From Pohlia nutans (taxonomy: Eukaryota > Streptophyta > Bryopsida > Bryales > Mniaceae), in NCBI GenBank assembly GCA_022496805.1, contig CM040107.1, positions 11,304,501-11,368,500 on the forward strand: DNA of 64,000 nucleotides, in the 5' to 3' direction. Below, piece by piece: positions 23,813-34,081 of the stretch (the first letter of the stretch is position 1; every line of letters starts with the position of its first letter). The notes beneath the pieces were generated by a model, which saw only the letters and a list, made by a program, of their open reading frames with translations, made no database searches and was not told the DNA's origin. The position numbers were made by a program, and so were the translations under genes.

Positions 23813-24602
23813 TTCTCCCGGATCCTGCGGAGTTTCCTCTCGAGCTTTCGGATCCGGTCCGGGTACATCTGTGCGTCGTCTGTCCGGAGGAGGGTGCCTA
23901 CCTCCCGAAGTGCAGCAAATACCGGAGTATACTTCTCCGTGACCAGGTCTAAGGCAACCCAAGTTGTCAGGAGGATGTTCTCCACTGCAAGCCGGGCCTC
24001 CTCCTCTTCCTGTACACCTCCGGACGGTCCTACCTCCCGGACTCGTCCTTCTCCCGCGGCCGATCCCTGCTCCTCGTCTCCCTCGTCCCAAAACTCCTCC
24101 CAGTCGTCCCCTCCGTCTCCTGCTTCCTTGGAACGCTTCTTTTGGTTGTTCAGGGGCGTAGTCTTCCTCCTTCTTCTTCCGAGGGGTGGTCTCCTGAACG
24201 TCAGGATCCTCATCCCACTCAGACGTGAGGACCAGCTTCTTCTTCCGGTCCGGGTAGCCTTCGGGTTGTACCTGGGACGAACCTCCTTCCTCCGGTCTGT
24301 TCTCCACCACCGGCTGCTCCTGTGGACACACCGGGGTAGGATCTTCTTCCATAGGTCCGGAACCTGCTTTCGGTTGCTCCTGTGGATGCGTTGGAGAAGG
24401 CCCTGTCTCCTCCGCCGGTCCGGACTCCAATATCGGCTCCACCTAAGGCCGCGTTTGGGAGGAACCTCCCCCATCCAGTTGAAAACCCGCTGTCGGTTCC
24501 ACCTTCTTTTTCCGGGTCAGCTTTGGCTGTGGAGATTCTTTCTCCTCCTCGTCTTCTCCCGTGTCCTCCTTTCGCTTCGTCCTCAACTCTTGTTGAGGTC
24601 GT
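23813..24602 (-). pseudogene. Element T protein, coiled-coil/acidic part, truncated
   Basis: The minus-strand frame ends with VALDLVTEKYTPV and LLRTDDAQMYPDRIRKLERK, matching VALDMVTEQYNPM and LLRTNNAQEYPARVRKLQRK in the copy at 47792-48286. It stops at 23813, where the tandem array begins, so the rest of the coiled coil and the acidic tail are lost. Upstream is a Gln/Pro/Glu-rich stretch that continues across the Copia insertion. Function unknown. Confidence 0.5.
24598..24602. repeat. Copia target-site duplication, left
   Basis: GTCGT directly precedes the 5' LTR. GTCCT directly follows the 3' LTR at 30012-30016. Four of five bases match. The intact relative of the insertion site, near 48600, reads through this point with a single GGCCT-like copy, which supports a 5-bp duplication with later change. 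Confidence 0.65.
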
Positions 24603-24861
24603 TATTGAGGTAATTGATGTACGGTAGTATTGCTAGGAGCCAAAGAGGTTCGGGTGCTAAATAATGGTGTGTGGGAAGAGGGGTTAGGCATGGGCTGATC
24701 TCTAGAGTGTCCTTGTGATGAGTTATCCCATATGGTTTGTCCATGGTGACCTCCTAGTGTACACTACTTAAGGTGGAAGGCCTTTGAGTAGAGATCATCT
24801 CTTTCTACGCATTCCTTGTGTGTGTGTGTGTGCCTTGTGCTCTCATCTCTTACCTTCAATA
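24603..24861 (+). repeat. Copia 5' LTR
   Basis: 259 bp, from TATTGAGGTAA to TTACCTTCAATA; these ends form a short imperfect inverted repeat. Offset to the 3' LTR is 5,150. The mismatches are at 24752, 24791 and 24830. The LTR contains a (GT)n run near 24818-24832 that could be part of the transcript leader. Confidence 0.93.
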
Positions 24862-25687
24862 GGTTATGGGCCCACTCATGTGTGTTGCATGAGTCTTTGA
24901 TTGCATTGAGGCAATTAGTTCGAGGTCGTTGCGGAAGGGGTTGATTTGGAGCTTTTGGGAGCATTTTGGAGCGTTTTGGAGGAGTCTTCTCTCTTGGAGG
25001 TGTGCACGGGCTGAAGTTACACGTGGGAGCACTCTTCTTGGTCGATCTCTTCCTTTGGATTTCCAAGTTTTTCATTCCAAGCCACTTTTGTAAGTGGAAC
25101 GTCGTTTCGTTCAATTTGATGCACTTGTGGTCATACAAGTGATTTGTGAGGTGTTGAGGCTCTAAGGGAGGGTCTATGGTCTGATCTAAGTGATTGGGCA
25201 CTTGCATTGAGGTGTTGCATGTGTTTCATAGCCTTGGAGTGCTCAAATTTTCATTTGGGGTTACTTTATGCACTTGGGCGCACAAAGGTGCGGTTTTGAG
25301 CAATTTCAATGCATTTAGGGTTTCAAGGGGCTTATGTGAGTCCATGAGCATTGATATAGTGCTATTGAGGGACACAAAGGTGTTGATTACGTGCATTGAG
25401 TGATTGGGAACACTAAGGTGTTGATTTGGGTCAATCGGAGTAGTGGGAGCTCCATTGAGTGATTTGAGGTGTTTTGGTTAACATCTTTGCAATTTGGGTG
25501 AGCTACCTTCGCATTTGAGTGTTGGAAGGTGTGTGTGGAGCACAAAGGTGCTGATTTGTTGTTTAGGGTTGAACTAGAGGCATCGGAAGCACAAAGGTGC
25601 TACTTTCTATCAAAAAATTATAAAAACCAGTGTGGTTATTGAGTTTGAGGGTTTAATTGAGTGAGAAGGCATTTGTGAGTAAGGATC
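24862..25687 (+). other. Copia leader with short repeated motifs
   Basis: 826 bp between the 5' LTR and the gag start, with no credible ORF. CACAAAGGTG or a one-base variant recurs near 25271, 25371, 25407, 25542 and 25588, often followed by TGATT. A primer binding site should lie directly after 24861 (GGTTATGGGCCC); I could not match it to a specific tRNA. The repeats may be part of the packaging signal (inference). Confidence 0.5.
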
Positions 25688-26650
25688 ATGGCATCTTATG
25701 AGGGTGAGGGTCCCAAAGTGGTGGACAAGTTCGATGGCGTGAATTTCCACTTGTGGAAGTTCAAAATGGAGATGGTCATGGCGGAGAAGGAGTTGTGGGA
25801 CATTGTCGATGGTAGTGAGGAGCCTCCTCAATCTACTACCGACCCGGGCGTGATGCAAGCATATTTGAGGCGCGAGAAGAAGGCATTTGCCATCTTGGCT
25901 CTCAATCTTTCGGATTCCCAACTCGAGCACATTCGTTCGTGCAAGACACCCCGCGAGGCATGGGCCAAGCTTTGCAACATTCACGAAGCAAAGAGTTTGG
26001 CCAACATATTGTTTTTGCGGCGCAAGTTCTTCACCATCAAGATGGAGGAAGAAGACGACATGTTGGCGCACATCAACAAAGTCAAGGCACTCGCGGATCA
26101 ACTCAACGGTGCAGACGTGACCATTTCCGATGGGGATGTTGTGATGACCCTTTTGGAAAGCCTACCACCCTCGTACGAGTATCTCATCGTGCCCATGGAG
26201 TCAAGGCCCATTTCGGAGCTCACATTGGACTATGTGACCTCGCGGTTGTTGCACGAGCTCTCGCGGCGAAAGGAGAATGAGTCTCGTGGAGATAGTGCGG
26301 CTCTCATGGCAAAGCAATCCAAGAATGGAGGCAGTGGGAGCTCTAGCGACAAGGCGTGCTTCTATTGCGGTAAGAAGGGCCACATTGCTAAGTTTTGTTA
26401 CAAACGCAAGAGGGATGAGAGGGGGGAGAGTGCAAACAACACTAAAACTCCTGATGATGATGATGAGTATGCGTTTACTACGCGGTATGTCTGTTGGGAT
26501 GCAAGCATGAGTGATGGCAAAGACGAGTATGCAATGATGGCAAGCAATGTATCGTGCAATGGTAGTACGAGTGATTGGATTGTTGATTCTGGGGCTACAA
26601 GCCACATGTCACCGCATAAAACTTGTTTTCAAGTTATATGCTCTCATTAA
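25688..26650 (+). CDS. gag: Copia Gag and start of protease
   Basis: 320 codons from ATG 25688, the first ATG after the leader. Residues 1-210 are the Copia-type capsid region (LWKFKMEMVM, AWAKLCNIHE and LLESLPPSYE are typical family stretches). A zinc knuckle of C-x2-C-x4-H-x4-C form (CFYCGKKGHIAKFC) follows at about residue 227, then a short acidic linker. The aspartic protease active site DSGA is at about residue 305, in WIVDSGATSHM. The frame ends soon after it, and the next frame carries on with INPRRVILGDD, so protease is interrupted by a frameshift. Gag forms the cytoplasmic virus-like particle and binds the RNA. Confidence 0.93.
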   Translation: MASYEGEGPKVVDKFDGVNFHLWKFKMEMVMAEKELWDIVDGSEEPPQSTTDPGVMQAYLRREKKAFAILALNLSDSQLEHIRSCKTPREAWAKLCNIHEAKSLANILFLRRKFFTIKMEEEDDMLAHINKVKALADQLNGADVTISDGDVVMTLLESLPPSYEYLIVPMESRPISELTLDYVTSRLLHELSRRKENESRGDSAALMAKQSKNGGSGSSSDKACFYCGKKGHIAKFCYKRKRDERGESANNTKTPDDDDEYAFTTRYVCWDASMSDGKDEYAMMASNVSCNGSTSDWIVDSGATSHMSPHKTCFQVICSH

Positions 26651-29600
26651 CCCAAGGAGGGTGATTTTGGGAGATGATACGGTGCTTGAGGCCATTGGCA
26701 AAGGCCAACTTGTTGTAAACACCGAGGTGAGGGGTTGTATGAAGACAATCACTATTCAAAATGTCCTCCACGTTCCCAAATTAACGGCAAATTTACTATC
26801 GGTGCGGCAATTAGTGGCAAAGCACTTGAGGGTTGAGTTTAGTGATAAGGGGTGTTATGTGTTGTCACTGAGTCGAGATGAGGTGGCCATCATTGAAGAA
26901 CACGAGGGCTTGTACCACATCAACTTCTCGAAGGTGCATTCCAAGGAATTGGCGGCGTTGGCGCATTCAAACTTGAAGGACGACAAGTTGGCGTTGTGGC
27001 ATCGTCGACTCCGCCATTTGAACATCAAGAGTGTGAAGACACTACGCGGCATGGTAAGTGGCATGGACCTTCATCAATTGAAAGTGGATGCTTTTTCATT
27101 CACTTGTGAAGGTTGCATTGAAGGCAAGCAACAACGGTTGCCATTTGCGGGTGAAGCGGCGACTCGGGCCACGAAGGTTTTGGAGATCGTGCATTCGGAT
27201 GTGTGTGGCCCAATGAAGACCACGTCGATGGGAGGTTGCAAGTACTTTGTGACCTTCATCGATGACTTTTCAAGGAAGATTTGTCTCTACCCAATCAAGG
27301 CCAAGAGTGAGTGTTTCGACAAGTTCAAGGAGTTCAAGACATTGGTGGAGAACCAATCCGAGATGAAGATCAAGGTGTTTCGATCGGACAATGGCGGCGA
27401 GTACATGTCCAAGAAGTTTGACGAGCTATTGAAGAAAGAAGGCATCGCACGCCAAACTTCGACCCCGTACACGCCTCAACAAAATGGAGTTGCGGAGCGC
27501 GCAAATCGCACCATTGTAGAGATGGCGAGAAGCATGTTGCACGCTCAAAACTTGAAGTTGGACCTTTGGGCGGAAGCGGTGGTGAATGCGGTGTACACTC
27601 GCAATCGGTGTCCAACAACCGCGGTTGAAGGCATGACACCGGAGCAAGCGTGGAGTGGGAGGCAACCATGTGTTGCACACATGCGCATCTTCGGATGCAT
27701 TGCATACGCAAAGGTTCCCGACGAACGGAGGACTAAACTCGAGGCTAAGGCCTTAAAGTATGTGTTTCTTGGGTATTGTGAAGGTACCAAGGCGTATAGA
27801 CTCATGTCGGTGGACACGAGGAAGATCATTCGGTCACGTGATGTGACGTTTTGTGAGGAGTCTACGATGAAGGGTCCTTTGGAGGTTGCTCCAAGTGGGA
27901 GTAGTGGAGACATGTTGGTGGACACACCCTCCAAGTCTCCTAGTGTTGTTGATGTAGGTGATGAGGACGGTGATGACGAAGATGGTGACACGGAGGTTGT
28001 TGAAGCGCCATCGAACTCAAAGGCCAAGAATGGCGCAAAGGACGCGCAAGAAGAGCAAATTTCTTCAAGCGAGCGGCGGTACCCCGAGAGATTGCGCAAG
28101 CCACCTGGAGAATGGTGGAAAAATCACATCTTCCCTCAAGAGGATGACGAGCATGCGAATGTGGCATTATCGGATGGTCCATTGACCATTCGTGAAGCCA
28201 TGCAAGGTGAGGATGCGGTCAAGTGGGAGCGTGCCATGCAAGAGGAGTACGACTCTCTAATTGCTAATGGTACGTGGCAATTAACTTCCATTCAAAAGGA
28301 TCGCAACCCCATTGGTTGCAAATGGGTGTTTCGGACAAAGAGGGATGTTTCGGGTAATGTGGTGCGTGACAAGGCAAGACTAGTAGCCAAGCGGTTCGCG
28401 CAAGTGCATGGGGTAGACTTTCACGAGACGTTTGCTCCTGTGGCCAAGTTCACCACCATTCGATGCATTCTTGCGATTGGAGCGGCCATGGACTTGGAAA
28501 TGCATCAAATGGATGTGAAAACCGCATTTTTGAATGGCGATTTGGAGGAGGACATCTACATGGTGCAACCCAAGGGCTTTGTGCAACAAGGTACTGAGCA
28601 CCTTGTTTGTAAGTTGCAAAAATCATTGTATGGGTTGAAACAATCTCCAAGAGCGTGGTACCAAAAGATTGACACGTTCTTGCTTGCACACGGGTTTACT
28701 AGGAGCATTGCGGATCATAGTCTCTACTTCATGCAAGAGGGACAAAATGTGGTGATTGTGATCATATATGTTGATGATTTGATCATTCTTGCAAGCCTCA
28801 TGAGTTCAATGAATGCATTAAAAGGCATGCTTGAGAGAGAGTACGAGATGAGTGATCTTGGAGAATTGCACTTTTGTCTTGGTGTTGAGTTTGTGCGAGA
28901 CAGGGCTACACGCACTATCACCATGAGTCAAGGCAAGTATGTGATGGACGTGCTCAAGAGATTCGGGATGGAGGATTGTAAGCCCGTGGCAACACCATTG
29001 GATGCAAACTCCAAGCTCGTCAAGCTTTCGGAGGAGGAGTATGCGGCGGAGGCCAAATCCATGGCGGAGGTGCCATACAAGCAAGCGGTGGGGTCGTTGA
29101 TGTATGCGATGATTGCGACACGGCCCGACCTCGCGTATCCAATTAGCGTGGTGAGTCAACACATGGCGAGACCGGGCTCAATGCATTGGATGGTGGTCAA
29201 GAGGATCATGCGCTACTTGAAGGGCACAAGCGATGTCAAGTTGTGTCTTGGCGGCAAAGACATTGTGTTGAGCGGCTATTGCGACGCGGACTACGCGGGA
29301 GACACGAGCAATCGAAGATCGACAACGGGCTACATGTTCAAGGTCGGATCGGGAGCGGTATCGTGGAATAGCAAGCGGCAACAAACCACGGCGACATCAA
29401 CGGTGGAGGCCGAGTACATGGCTACGAGCCATGCCACGAAGGAGGCCATTTGGTTGAGGCAACTAATGGTGGATGTGGGTTGCACACAAGGTGAGGCTAC
29501 AACGATCATGTGTGACAACCAAGGGTGCATTTCACTTGCAAAGAACCCTACACATCATTCACGCACAAAGCACATTGATGTGCAATACCACTTCATTCGG

Positions 29601-29777
29601 GAGAAGTTGGAATTGGGAGTTATACGGTTGGAGTATTGTCCAACGGAGCACATGGTGGCGGATGTGCTCACAAAGGGTCTTTGCAGAGACCGACACCAAC
29701 GATTAGTAATAGCATTTGGACTTAGAGGCTTTGGCTCTACGCAAAGTGGGAGTATTGAGGTAATTGATGTACGGTAG
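26547..29777 (+). CDS. pol: Copia Pol: integrase, reverse transcriptase, RNase H
   Basis: Recognisable from about 26650. An HHCC zinc domain (HRRLRHLN...CEGCIEGK) is at about 27000-27130. Integrase DDE is Asp in IVHSDVCGP, Asp in FRSDNGGEY and Glu in QNGVAERANRT. Reverse transcriptase has MDVKTAFLNG and the YVDD active site near 28770. RNase H has CDADYAGD and STVEAEYMA, and ends with ADVLTKGL. All catalytic residues are present with no internal stop. The predicted start at 26547 overlaps gag in another frame and is probably not used; translation would need a frameshift near 26630. The frame ends inside the 3' LTR. It makes cDNA and inserts it. Confidence 0.93.
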   Translation: MYRAMVVRVIGLLILGLQATCHRIKLVFKLYALINPRRVILGDDTVLEAIGKGQLVVNTEVRGCMKTITIQNVLHVPKLTANLLSVRQLVAKHLRVEFSDKGCYVLSLSRDEVAIIEEHEGLYHINFSKVHSKELAALAHSNLKDDKLALWHRRLRHLNIKSVKTLRGMVSGMDLHQLKVDAFSFTCEGCIEGKQQRLPFAGEAATRATKVLEIVHSDVCGPMKTTSMGGCKYFVTFIDDFSRKICLYPIKAKSECFDKFKEFKTLVENQSEMKIKVFRSDNGGEYMSKKFDELLKKEGIARQTSTPYTPQQNGVAERANRTIVEMARSMLHAQNLKLDLWAEAVVNAVYTRNRCPTTAVEGMTPEQAWSGRQPCVAHMRIFGCIAYAKVPDERRTKLEAKALKYVFLGYCEGTKAYRLMSVDTRKIIRSRDVTFCEESTMKGPLEVAPSGSSGDMLVDTPSKSPSVVDVGDEDGDDEDGDTEVVEAPSNSKAKNGAKDAQEEQISSSERRYPERLRKPPGEWWKNHIFPQEDDEHANVALSDGPLTIREAMQGEDAVKWERAMQEEYDSLIANGTWQLTSIQKDRNPIGCKWVFRTKRDVSGNVVRDKARLVAKRFAQVHGVDFHETFAPVAKFTTIRCILAIGAAMDLEMHQMDVKTAFLNGDLEEDIYMVQPKGFVQQGTEHLVCKLQKSLYGLKQSPRAWYQKIDTFLLAHGFTRSIADHSLYFMQEGQNVVIVIIYVDDLIILASLMSSMNALKGMLEREYEMSDLGELHFCLGVEFVRDRATRTITMSQGKYVMDVLKRFGMEDCKPVATPLDANSKLVKLSEEEYAAEAKSMAEVPYKQAVGSLMYAMIATRPDLAYPISVVSQHMARPGSMHWMVVKRIMRYLKGTSDVKLCLGGKDIVLSGYCDADYAGDTSNRRSTTGYMFKVGSGAVSWNSKRQQTTATSTVEAEYMATSHATKEAIWLRQLMVDVGCTQGEATTIMCDNQGCISLAKNPTHHSRTKHIDVQYHFIREKLELGVIRLEYCPTEHMVADVLTKGLCRDRHQRLVIAFGLRGFGSTQSGSIEVIDVR
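29741..29752 (+). promoter_or_regulatory. Copia polypurine tract
   Basis: GCAAAGTGGGAG lies directly before the 3' LTR start at 29753. Purine-rich AAGTGGGAG at this place is the usual plus-strand priming site in plant Copia elements. Confidence 0.75.
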
Positions 29778-30011
29778 TATTGCTAGGAGCCAAAGAGGTT
29801 CGGGTGCTAAATAATGGTGTGTGGGAAGAGGGGTTAGGCATGGGCTGATCTCTAGAGTGTCCTTGTGATGAGTTATCCCATATGGTTTGTCCATGGTGAC
29901 CCCCTAGTGTACACTACTTAAGGTGGAAGGCCTTTGAGTAAAGATCATCTCTTTCTACGCATTCCTTGTGTGTGTGTGTATGCCTTGTGCTCTCATCTCT
30001 TACCTTCAATA
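29753..30011 (+). repeat. Copia 3' LTR
   Basis: 259 bp matching 24603-24861 except at 29902, 29941 and 29980. The pol stop codon lies 22-24 bp inside it. It is followed by the right target duplication GTCCT at 30012-30016. Confidence 0.93.
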
Positions 30012-31550
30012 GTCCTGCCCCACCCGGTCGTCCTACCTTCGGGTCCTTCCTCTTCTCCTGCCCCTCCTCCTGCAGCGGCTTGACACCACCCGGTTGGTCT
30101 CTCTCTGGGCTGTTTTCCCTCCTCTTCGTCCTCAGCTCCGGGATTGTATTGGCTCCACCCAGTCGCACCAGGTCTTCCCTCTTCTTCCTGTGCTCCTCCC
30201 GGATGCTGCTCCTGTCCGGTTGAGGTGCCGGTGGAGCCATCCTCCTTCTTCCGGTTGGAGCGAGGATCCGGGCCAGCTGGTCCCCGCTCCTCATCCCGGA
30301 AGTGTTGTCTTCTTCTAGGCTGGGCTCCTCACTCCCGAAATAGGAGGAATCTCCAACCTCTTCTTCTCTTCCTCCGTGATGCACCCTTCCTTCTCGTACA
30401 GGTGGTAGAGAAACGGGGCCAGCAAACATTTCTTCTTGTTGTCGAGGTTCCAGGCCCACTTCTGGGTGTTCCGATGCACCAGGTGCGCCTAGTTGATCTT
30501 CTTTGTCCGGAGGAGTGTGGAGAAGATGTCCCTGGCAAGTGTAACTGTGAGGGTGGTGGGCTTCTTTGAGTTGAAGATTGGCACCACATACTGGAGCAGC
30601 CGTTGCTCTGGGGGATCCTTGCAATCCGCCACCTTGAACCCGTCGTCGGTAAATGAAGCGCGCCTTCACCCAATCTGTGTCGCCCTTGCTGCCCGGTTCC
30701 AAGTCCTCGTTCGCGTCGGGGAAGTTGTACACGGCCCGCCAAGCCTGGGTCCAATTCCCGTACTTCGCCCGGATGGTCGCCCGGAAGGCAGGATCCATAG
30801 CCCCACCCTCAATTTCTTCCAACATTCGAGCGTCCTGCACATCCCACACTTTCTCAAACAACGCCAAACACCCCATCTTCTCAAGGTCCTTGAGCAGCTC
30901 TTCGAAGTCCTCCGAGTGATGCGGGATGTCCGAAACAATCCTCTTCTCTGGGATTTAGGATCCGGCCTCCCTGCGCGCCATAGCCGCGGACTCTTGATGC
31001 GCTTTTTCATCTTCCGGGAATGGCGCGGCTTCCTCTCCCGGTGCGCCTTTTCTCTCTCCTGCGAATCACACGCTTCTTTCTCCGAACGCTTTCCCTTCCG
31101 CTTCTGTGATGTGCGCCTGACCTCCTGGAGCCCTCGCACCTTTCTTCCCGGGTGCGCACTTACTCCCTTCCGCAAACTTCGCCTAAAATTCCGGCGCTCA
31201 CTGACCGGGTGCTCGCTCTTCTCCAACTCCAACCTCGCACTACTTTCCCTCCCCGAGCACTCAATTTCCCTAACTCGCGAGCGCTCAAAATCTCCAAATG
31301 TCGGTCGCTGACTGCTTTCTCTCTCCAGACGCGCAATGGAAACCCTAACACTCTCCGGAAATGCATAAGGAGGTGCGTGCGGAGGGCTGGAGGAACCAAG
31401 AGGAAATGAATAGTAAGCCGCCCAATTTAAGGCGGCCCAATTCAAATCCCGGATCGTGGCCGGGTCCGTCAGGGGCCCGTCCCCCGACATCCGGTTTTCC
31501 ATCTGGTTTCCCGTCCAATCCGCCGCCATTCCAAGTTCCGTAGTAAACAC
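30012..31550 (-). pseudogene. Element T protein, N-terminal and globular parts, frame-broken
   Basis: Minus strand. 31550 to about 31000 gives a basic, Arg/Ser/Glu-rich N-terminus (DPATIRDLNWAALNWA matches DPATVRALKWAALNWA in the copy at 50157). From 30876 the stretches MLEEIEGGAM, TIRAKYG and GSKGDTDWVKARF match the globular domain at 49371. A frameshift near 30650 moves the homologous sequence to another frame. The tail is charged and Pro-rich and is cut by the Copia 3' LTR at 30011. No known enzyme motif; weak likeness to the plant transposon-associated domain seen in LTR elements. Confidence 0.55.
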
Positions 31551-31744
31551 TTAAGCGTGCACCAGAGCACCACTCTCTCGGAATAAATAAAATGGCCATC
31601 ATGAACACTACTTCTTCCATTTATGGTGGCTGGGGCTACCCCTTACTGCCCTACAAACCCTAACTGCCTATTTTTGAATAAAACGAGGTTCGAACGCAAC
31701 TCCACTCAAAATCTCAGCTAGGTTGACATGACAAGTTGACTACA

Positions 31745-32640
31745 TTTCACGAGGAAACATGTTCTCCAGGTCAAATGACTAGTCGACCAGGGACACCTAT
31801 GAAAGAAAACCAGTACCCGACTGGCCCAAAGGACTTCGACATCACCTTCGTTGATAGGATTAGGGAGGTTTTTAACTGGAACCAAAGAGTCGATCCCAAA
31901 GCATCTTGACCTAGTGTGCAGACTATTTGAACTCAAACTCATAAGGGGAATATCCTGAACATAGAACAGTGAAGGATCGCCCAAACTACAACTCCTTGAA
32001 TGTCGACACCCACGACTAGTTTTCCACCAAGTTACTAACTCCAGCCCGTACTAGGTGTATCCATTAACAGGTCCAATCCCCAACCATTGTTCTCGCAGGC
32101 TTACACCTGGCCTCTACCATAGAACACTTTTAATCAACTGGTAGCACCCCAGCCTCTGGTTCCACCAACCACTAGCCTACCAACCGTCAACCAGTACCAA
32201 ACCGCGATACTTCTTTGTGCAACCTGTGGTTTCTACGGCCACGACATGGAGCAGTTCGCAATGTATACCCACCCTCTGTTAGGATATTCCGCTAGTTCTC
32301 AATAGAGTCCTCAAAACTATCAACAACCTTAGAACTATCAACACCACCAACTAGAGCTAGATAAGCAACTAGCACTTGATTGGCTGTTTTTTCTACCTTG
32401 CCCAAAGCGCAGCACGATCCAACCACTTCTTTAGAGTGTCCTCACCTGCAAGATACTTTGGTAATTTTAGGTCCAATCGAAGGTTTGATGGACTATTCCA
32501 CCATTTTAGCCAGCGCACCTTCTACTTCGGCTCTACTACCGCTGTTGCCACCAGTTGCAATTTCTCTAGTGTCATCTGGACTTTAGCAGCAACATGCGCA
32601 CAGTAATGCTCTACAATCTGCATCTCAAAGAGAAATACAT
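31745..32640 (+). pseudogene. Decayed gag-like fragment
   Basis: One plus-strand frame reads as protein with more than ten scattered stops: Pro/Gln/Asn-rich sequence around a knuckle-like motif CATCGFYGHDMEQF at about 32216-32260 (C-x2-C-x4-H, last Cys replaced). Tyr/Gln/Pro-rich sequence follows, as in the C-terminus of Gypsy/Athila Gag proteins. It starts within about 50 bp of the right end of element T but is on the other strand, so it is an older, separate remnant. No LTR or pol is attached. Confidence 0.4.
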
Positions 32641-32846
32641 TCAAATGTCAATAGAACTACACACTTAAGTCTAGTACCATCGGACCTGACCATCACGCGC
32701 ATAATGGGTCACAAGATTCCCAAGCACGCTTGTTCAAAACTCTCCTACCCATATTCACGTAGTATACAAGTACTAAATGAGTATACAAGTGGCTCTGAAA
32801 TGAGAAGTATACACGTAGAATTAATACAAGTGACTAAATGAGAAAT

Positions 32847-33963
32847 CGGACCCAAACCCTAATTATGGTCTTCTCACAGCTCATGCATCACTCGCACATC
32901 TCAGCATCCTCAATGAGATGTTGGACCCAAACACTGATTATGGTCTCCCACTGCTGATGTGTCACTCCCACAACTTAGTTGCTCAGGTGCACCTGTCGGT
33001 CCCGAACCCGTGATTATGGCATCCCTCAGTTGGTGCATCAATCGCACCCATCAGCGGCTAAATGGAGTGTTGGACCCGACACATGATTATGGACATCCCT
33101 CAGCTTGGAGCATCACAAGCACAACTCACTAGCTAAATGAGAGGTTGAACCCGAACCCTTGATTATGGCATCCCTCAGCTTGGTGCATCACAAGCACAAC
33201 TCAGTGGCTAAATGAGAGGTCGAACCCGAACCTCTGATTATAGCATCCTTCAGCTTGGGTTTTTTGTTTTTTTGTTTGCAAACTCAATATTTGGCAGTTT
33301 TGGGCGTGTAATATATCGTTGGAAAGGTCTTGAAAGCACCTTTCCAATGGTATATTAAACCCCCTTAGGAGAGGTGTCGGACCCGAACTCCTGATTATGA
33401 GCATCTTACAGCTCAAGCATCACTGAAATTACGTAGTGGCTAAATGGAGTGTTGGACCCGAACCTCTGATAATGGGCATCACTCAGCTCATGCATCACTC
33501 AAATTACTCAGTGGCTAATTGGAGTGTTGGACCCGAACCTCTGATTATGGCATCCCTCAGCTTAGTGAATCACTAGCAAAACTCAATGGCTAAATGGAGT
33601 GTCGGACCCAAACCCTTAATTATGGCATCCCTCAGCTTGGTGGATCACAAGCTCTACTCAGTGGCTAAATGTAGTGTCGGACTCGAACCTATGATAACAC
33701 GCATCCCTCAGCTCATGCATCATTTAAATTACTTAGTAGCTAAAAGGAGTGTCGAACCCGAGCCCCTAATTTTAGGCATCTCACAGCTCATGCATCACTC
33801 AGATTACTCAGTGGCTAAAAGGAGTGTTGGACCCGAGCCCTTGATTATGGGCATCCCACAGCCCATGCATCACTCAAGTTACTGAGTTGGCCTTTCCACA
33901 GCTCATGCATCACAAGCACAAGTCAATGCCTATATAGAGTGTCGGACCCGACCCACGGTTTCT
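32847..33963. repeat. Tandem array, about 14 units of 74-76 bp
   Basis: Units start with GGACCCGAACC or a variant at about 32848, 32924, 32998, 33073, 33148, 33223, 33379, 33455, 33530, 33604, 33678, 33753, 33828 and 33942. Each contains TGATTATGG, CATCCCTCAGCT, and CAGTGGCTAAATG near the end. Unit 6 is interrupted by about 110 bp that includes a hairpin. Units are 75-90 percent alike by eye, so the array is not very young. It falls downstream of gene C and may lie in one of its introns. Flanking 32740-32830 has shorter GTATACAAGT repeats. Confidence 0.93.
33309..33357. repeat. Hairpin, 20-bp imperfect arms, inside the 75-bp array
   Basis: The left arm 33309-33328 and right arm 33338-33357 are complementary except at two positions, with a 9-base loop. 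The core is TTGGAAAGGT pairing with ACCTTTCCAA. It sits in the roughly 110-bp insert that splits repeat unit 6, so it may be a tiny foldback element or the core of a larger one. Confidence 0.8.
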
Positions 33964-34081
33964 ACATGTCCCAATATTGTTGTCTACACTTCAAGCCACA
34001 ATCTGAAAAGGCTGGGTCTCAAACTCTAAAACCCTAAATCCTAAACTTGACACATTAATTGCAATTTATCTCAATGCTTAC

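Larger units (their letters stand above)
24603..30011 (+). mobile_element. Ty1/Copia LTR retrotransposon, nearly complete
   Basis: 5,409 bp with two 259-bp LTRs, a leader, gag, protease, integrase, reverse transcriptase and RNase H in Copia order, on the plus strand. The LTRs differ at three positions (about 1.2 percent), so the insertion is fairly recent. It sits inside a copy of element T and has a 5-bp target duplication with one mismatch. The only coding defect I can see is one frameshift between gag-protease and integrase near 26630. Whether this is a mutation or a frameshift site is not clear from one copy. Confidence 0.95.
23813..31692 (-). mobile_element. Unclassified element (element T), copy 1, split by Copia
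   Basis: The flanks 23813-24602 and 30012-31692 join into one minus-strand unit homologous to 46218-50240. The start side (right end) shares the run ending AAACGAGGTT near 31690 with the one at 50236. The coding part reads N-terminal basic region (31550-31000), globular domain (30876-30330), charged linker, then an acidic and coiled-coil part (24474-23813). The 3' end is cut off by the 117-bp array. There is no LTR, TIR or polymerase. It may be a non-autonomous retroelement carrying a Gag-like or extra ORF. Confidence 0.6.

Noticed and set aside
23777..24613. 278-codon plus-strand ORF rich in Leu, Arg and Ser
   Set aside because: Antisense to the element T coding sequence, which has a homologous copy at 47792-48480 on the minus strand.
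24764..25207. 147-codon minus-strand ORF across the Copia LTR and leader
   Set aside because: It lies in LTR and leader sequence antisense to the element, has no domain, and its end is dictated by the LTR.
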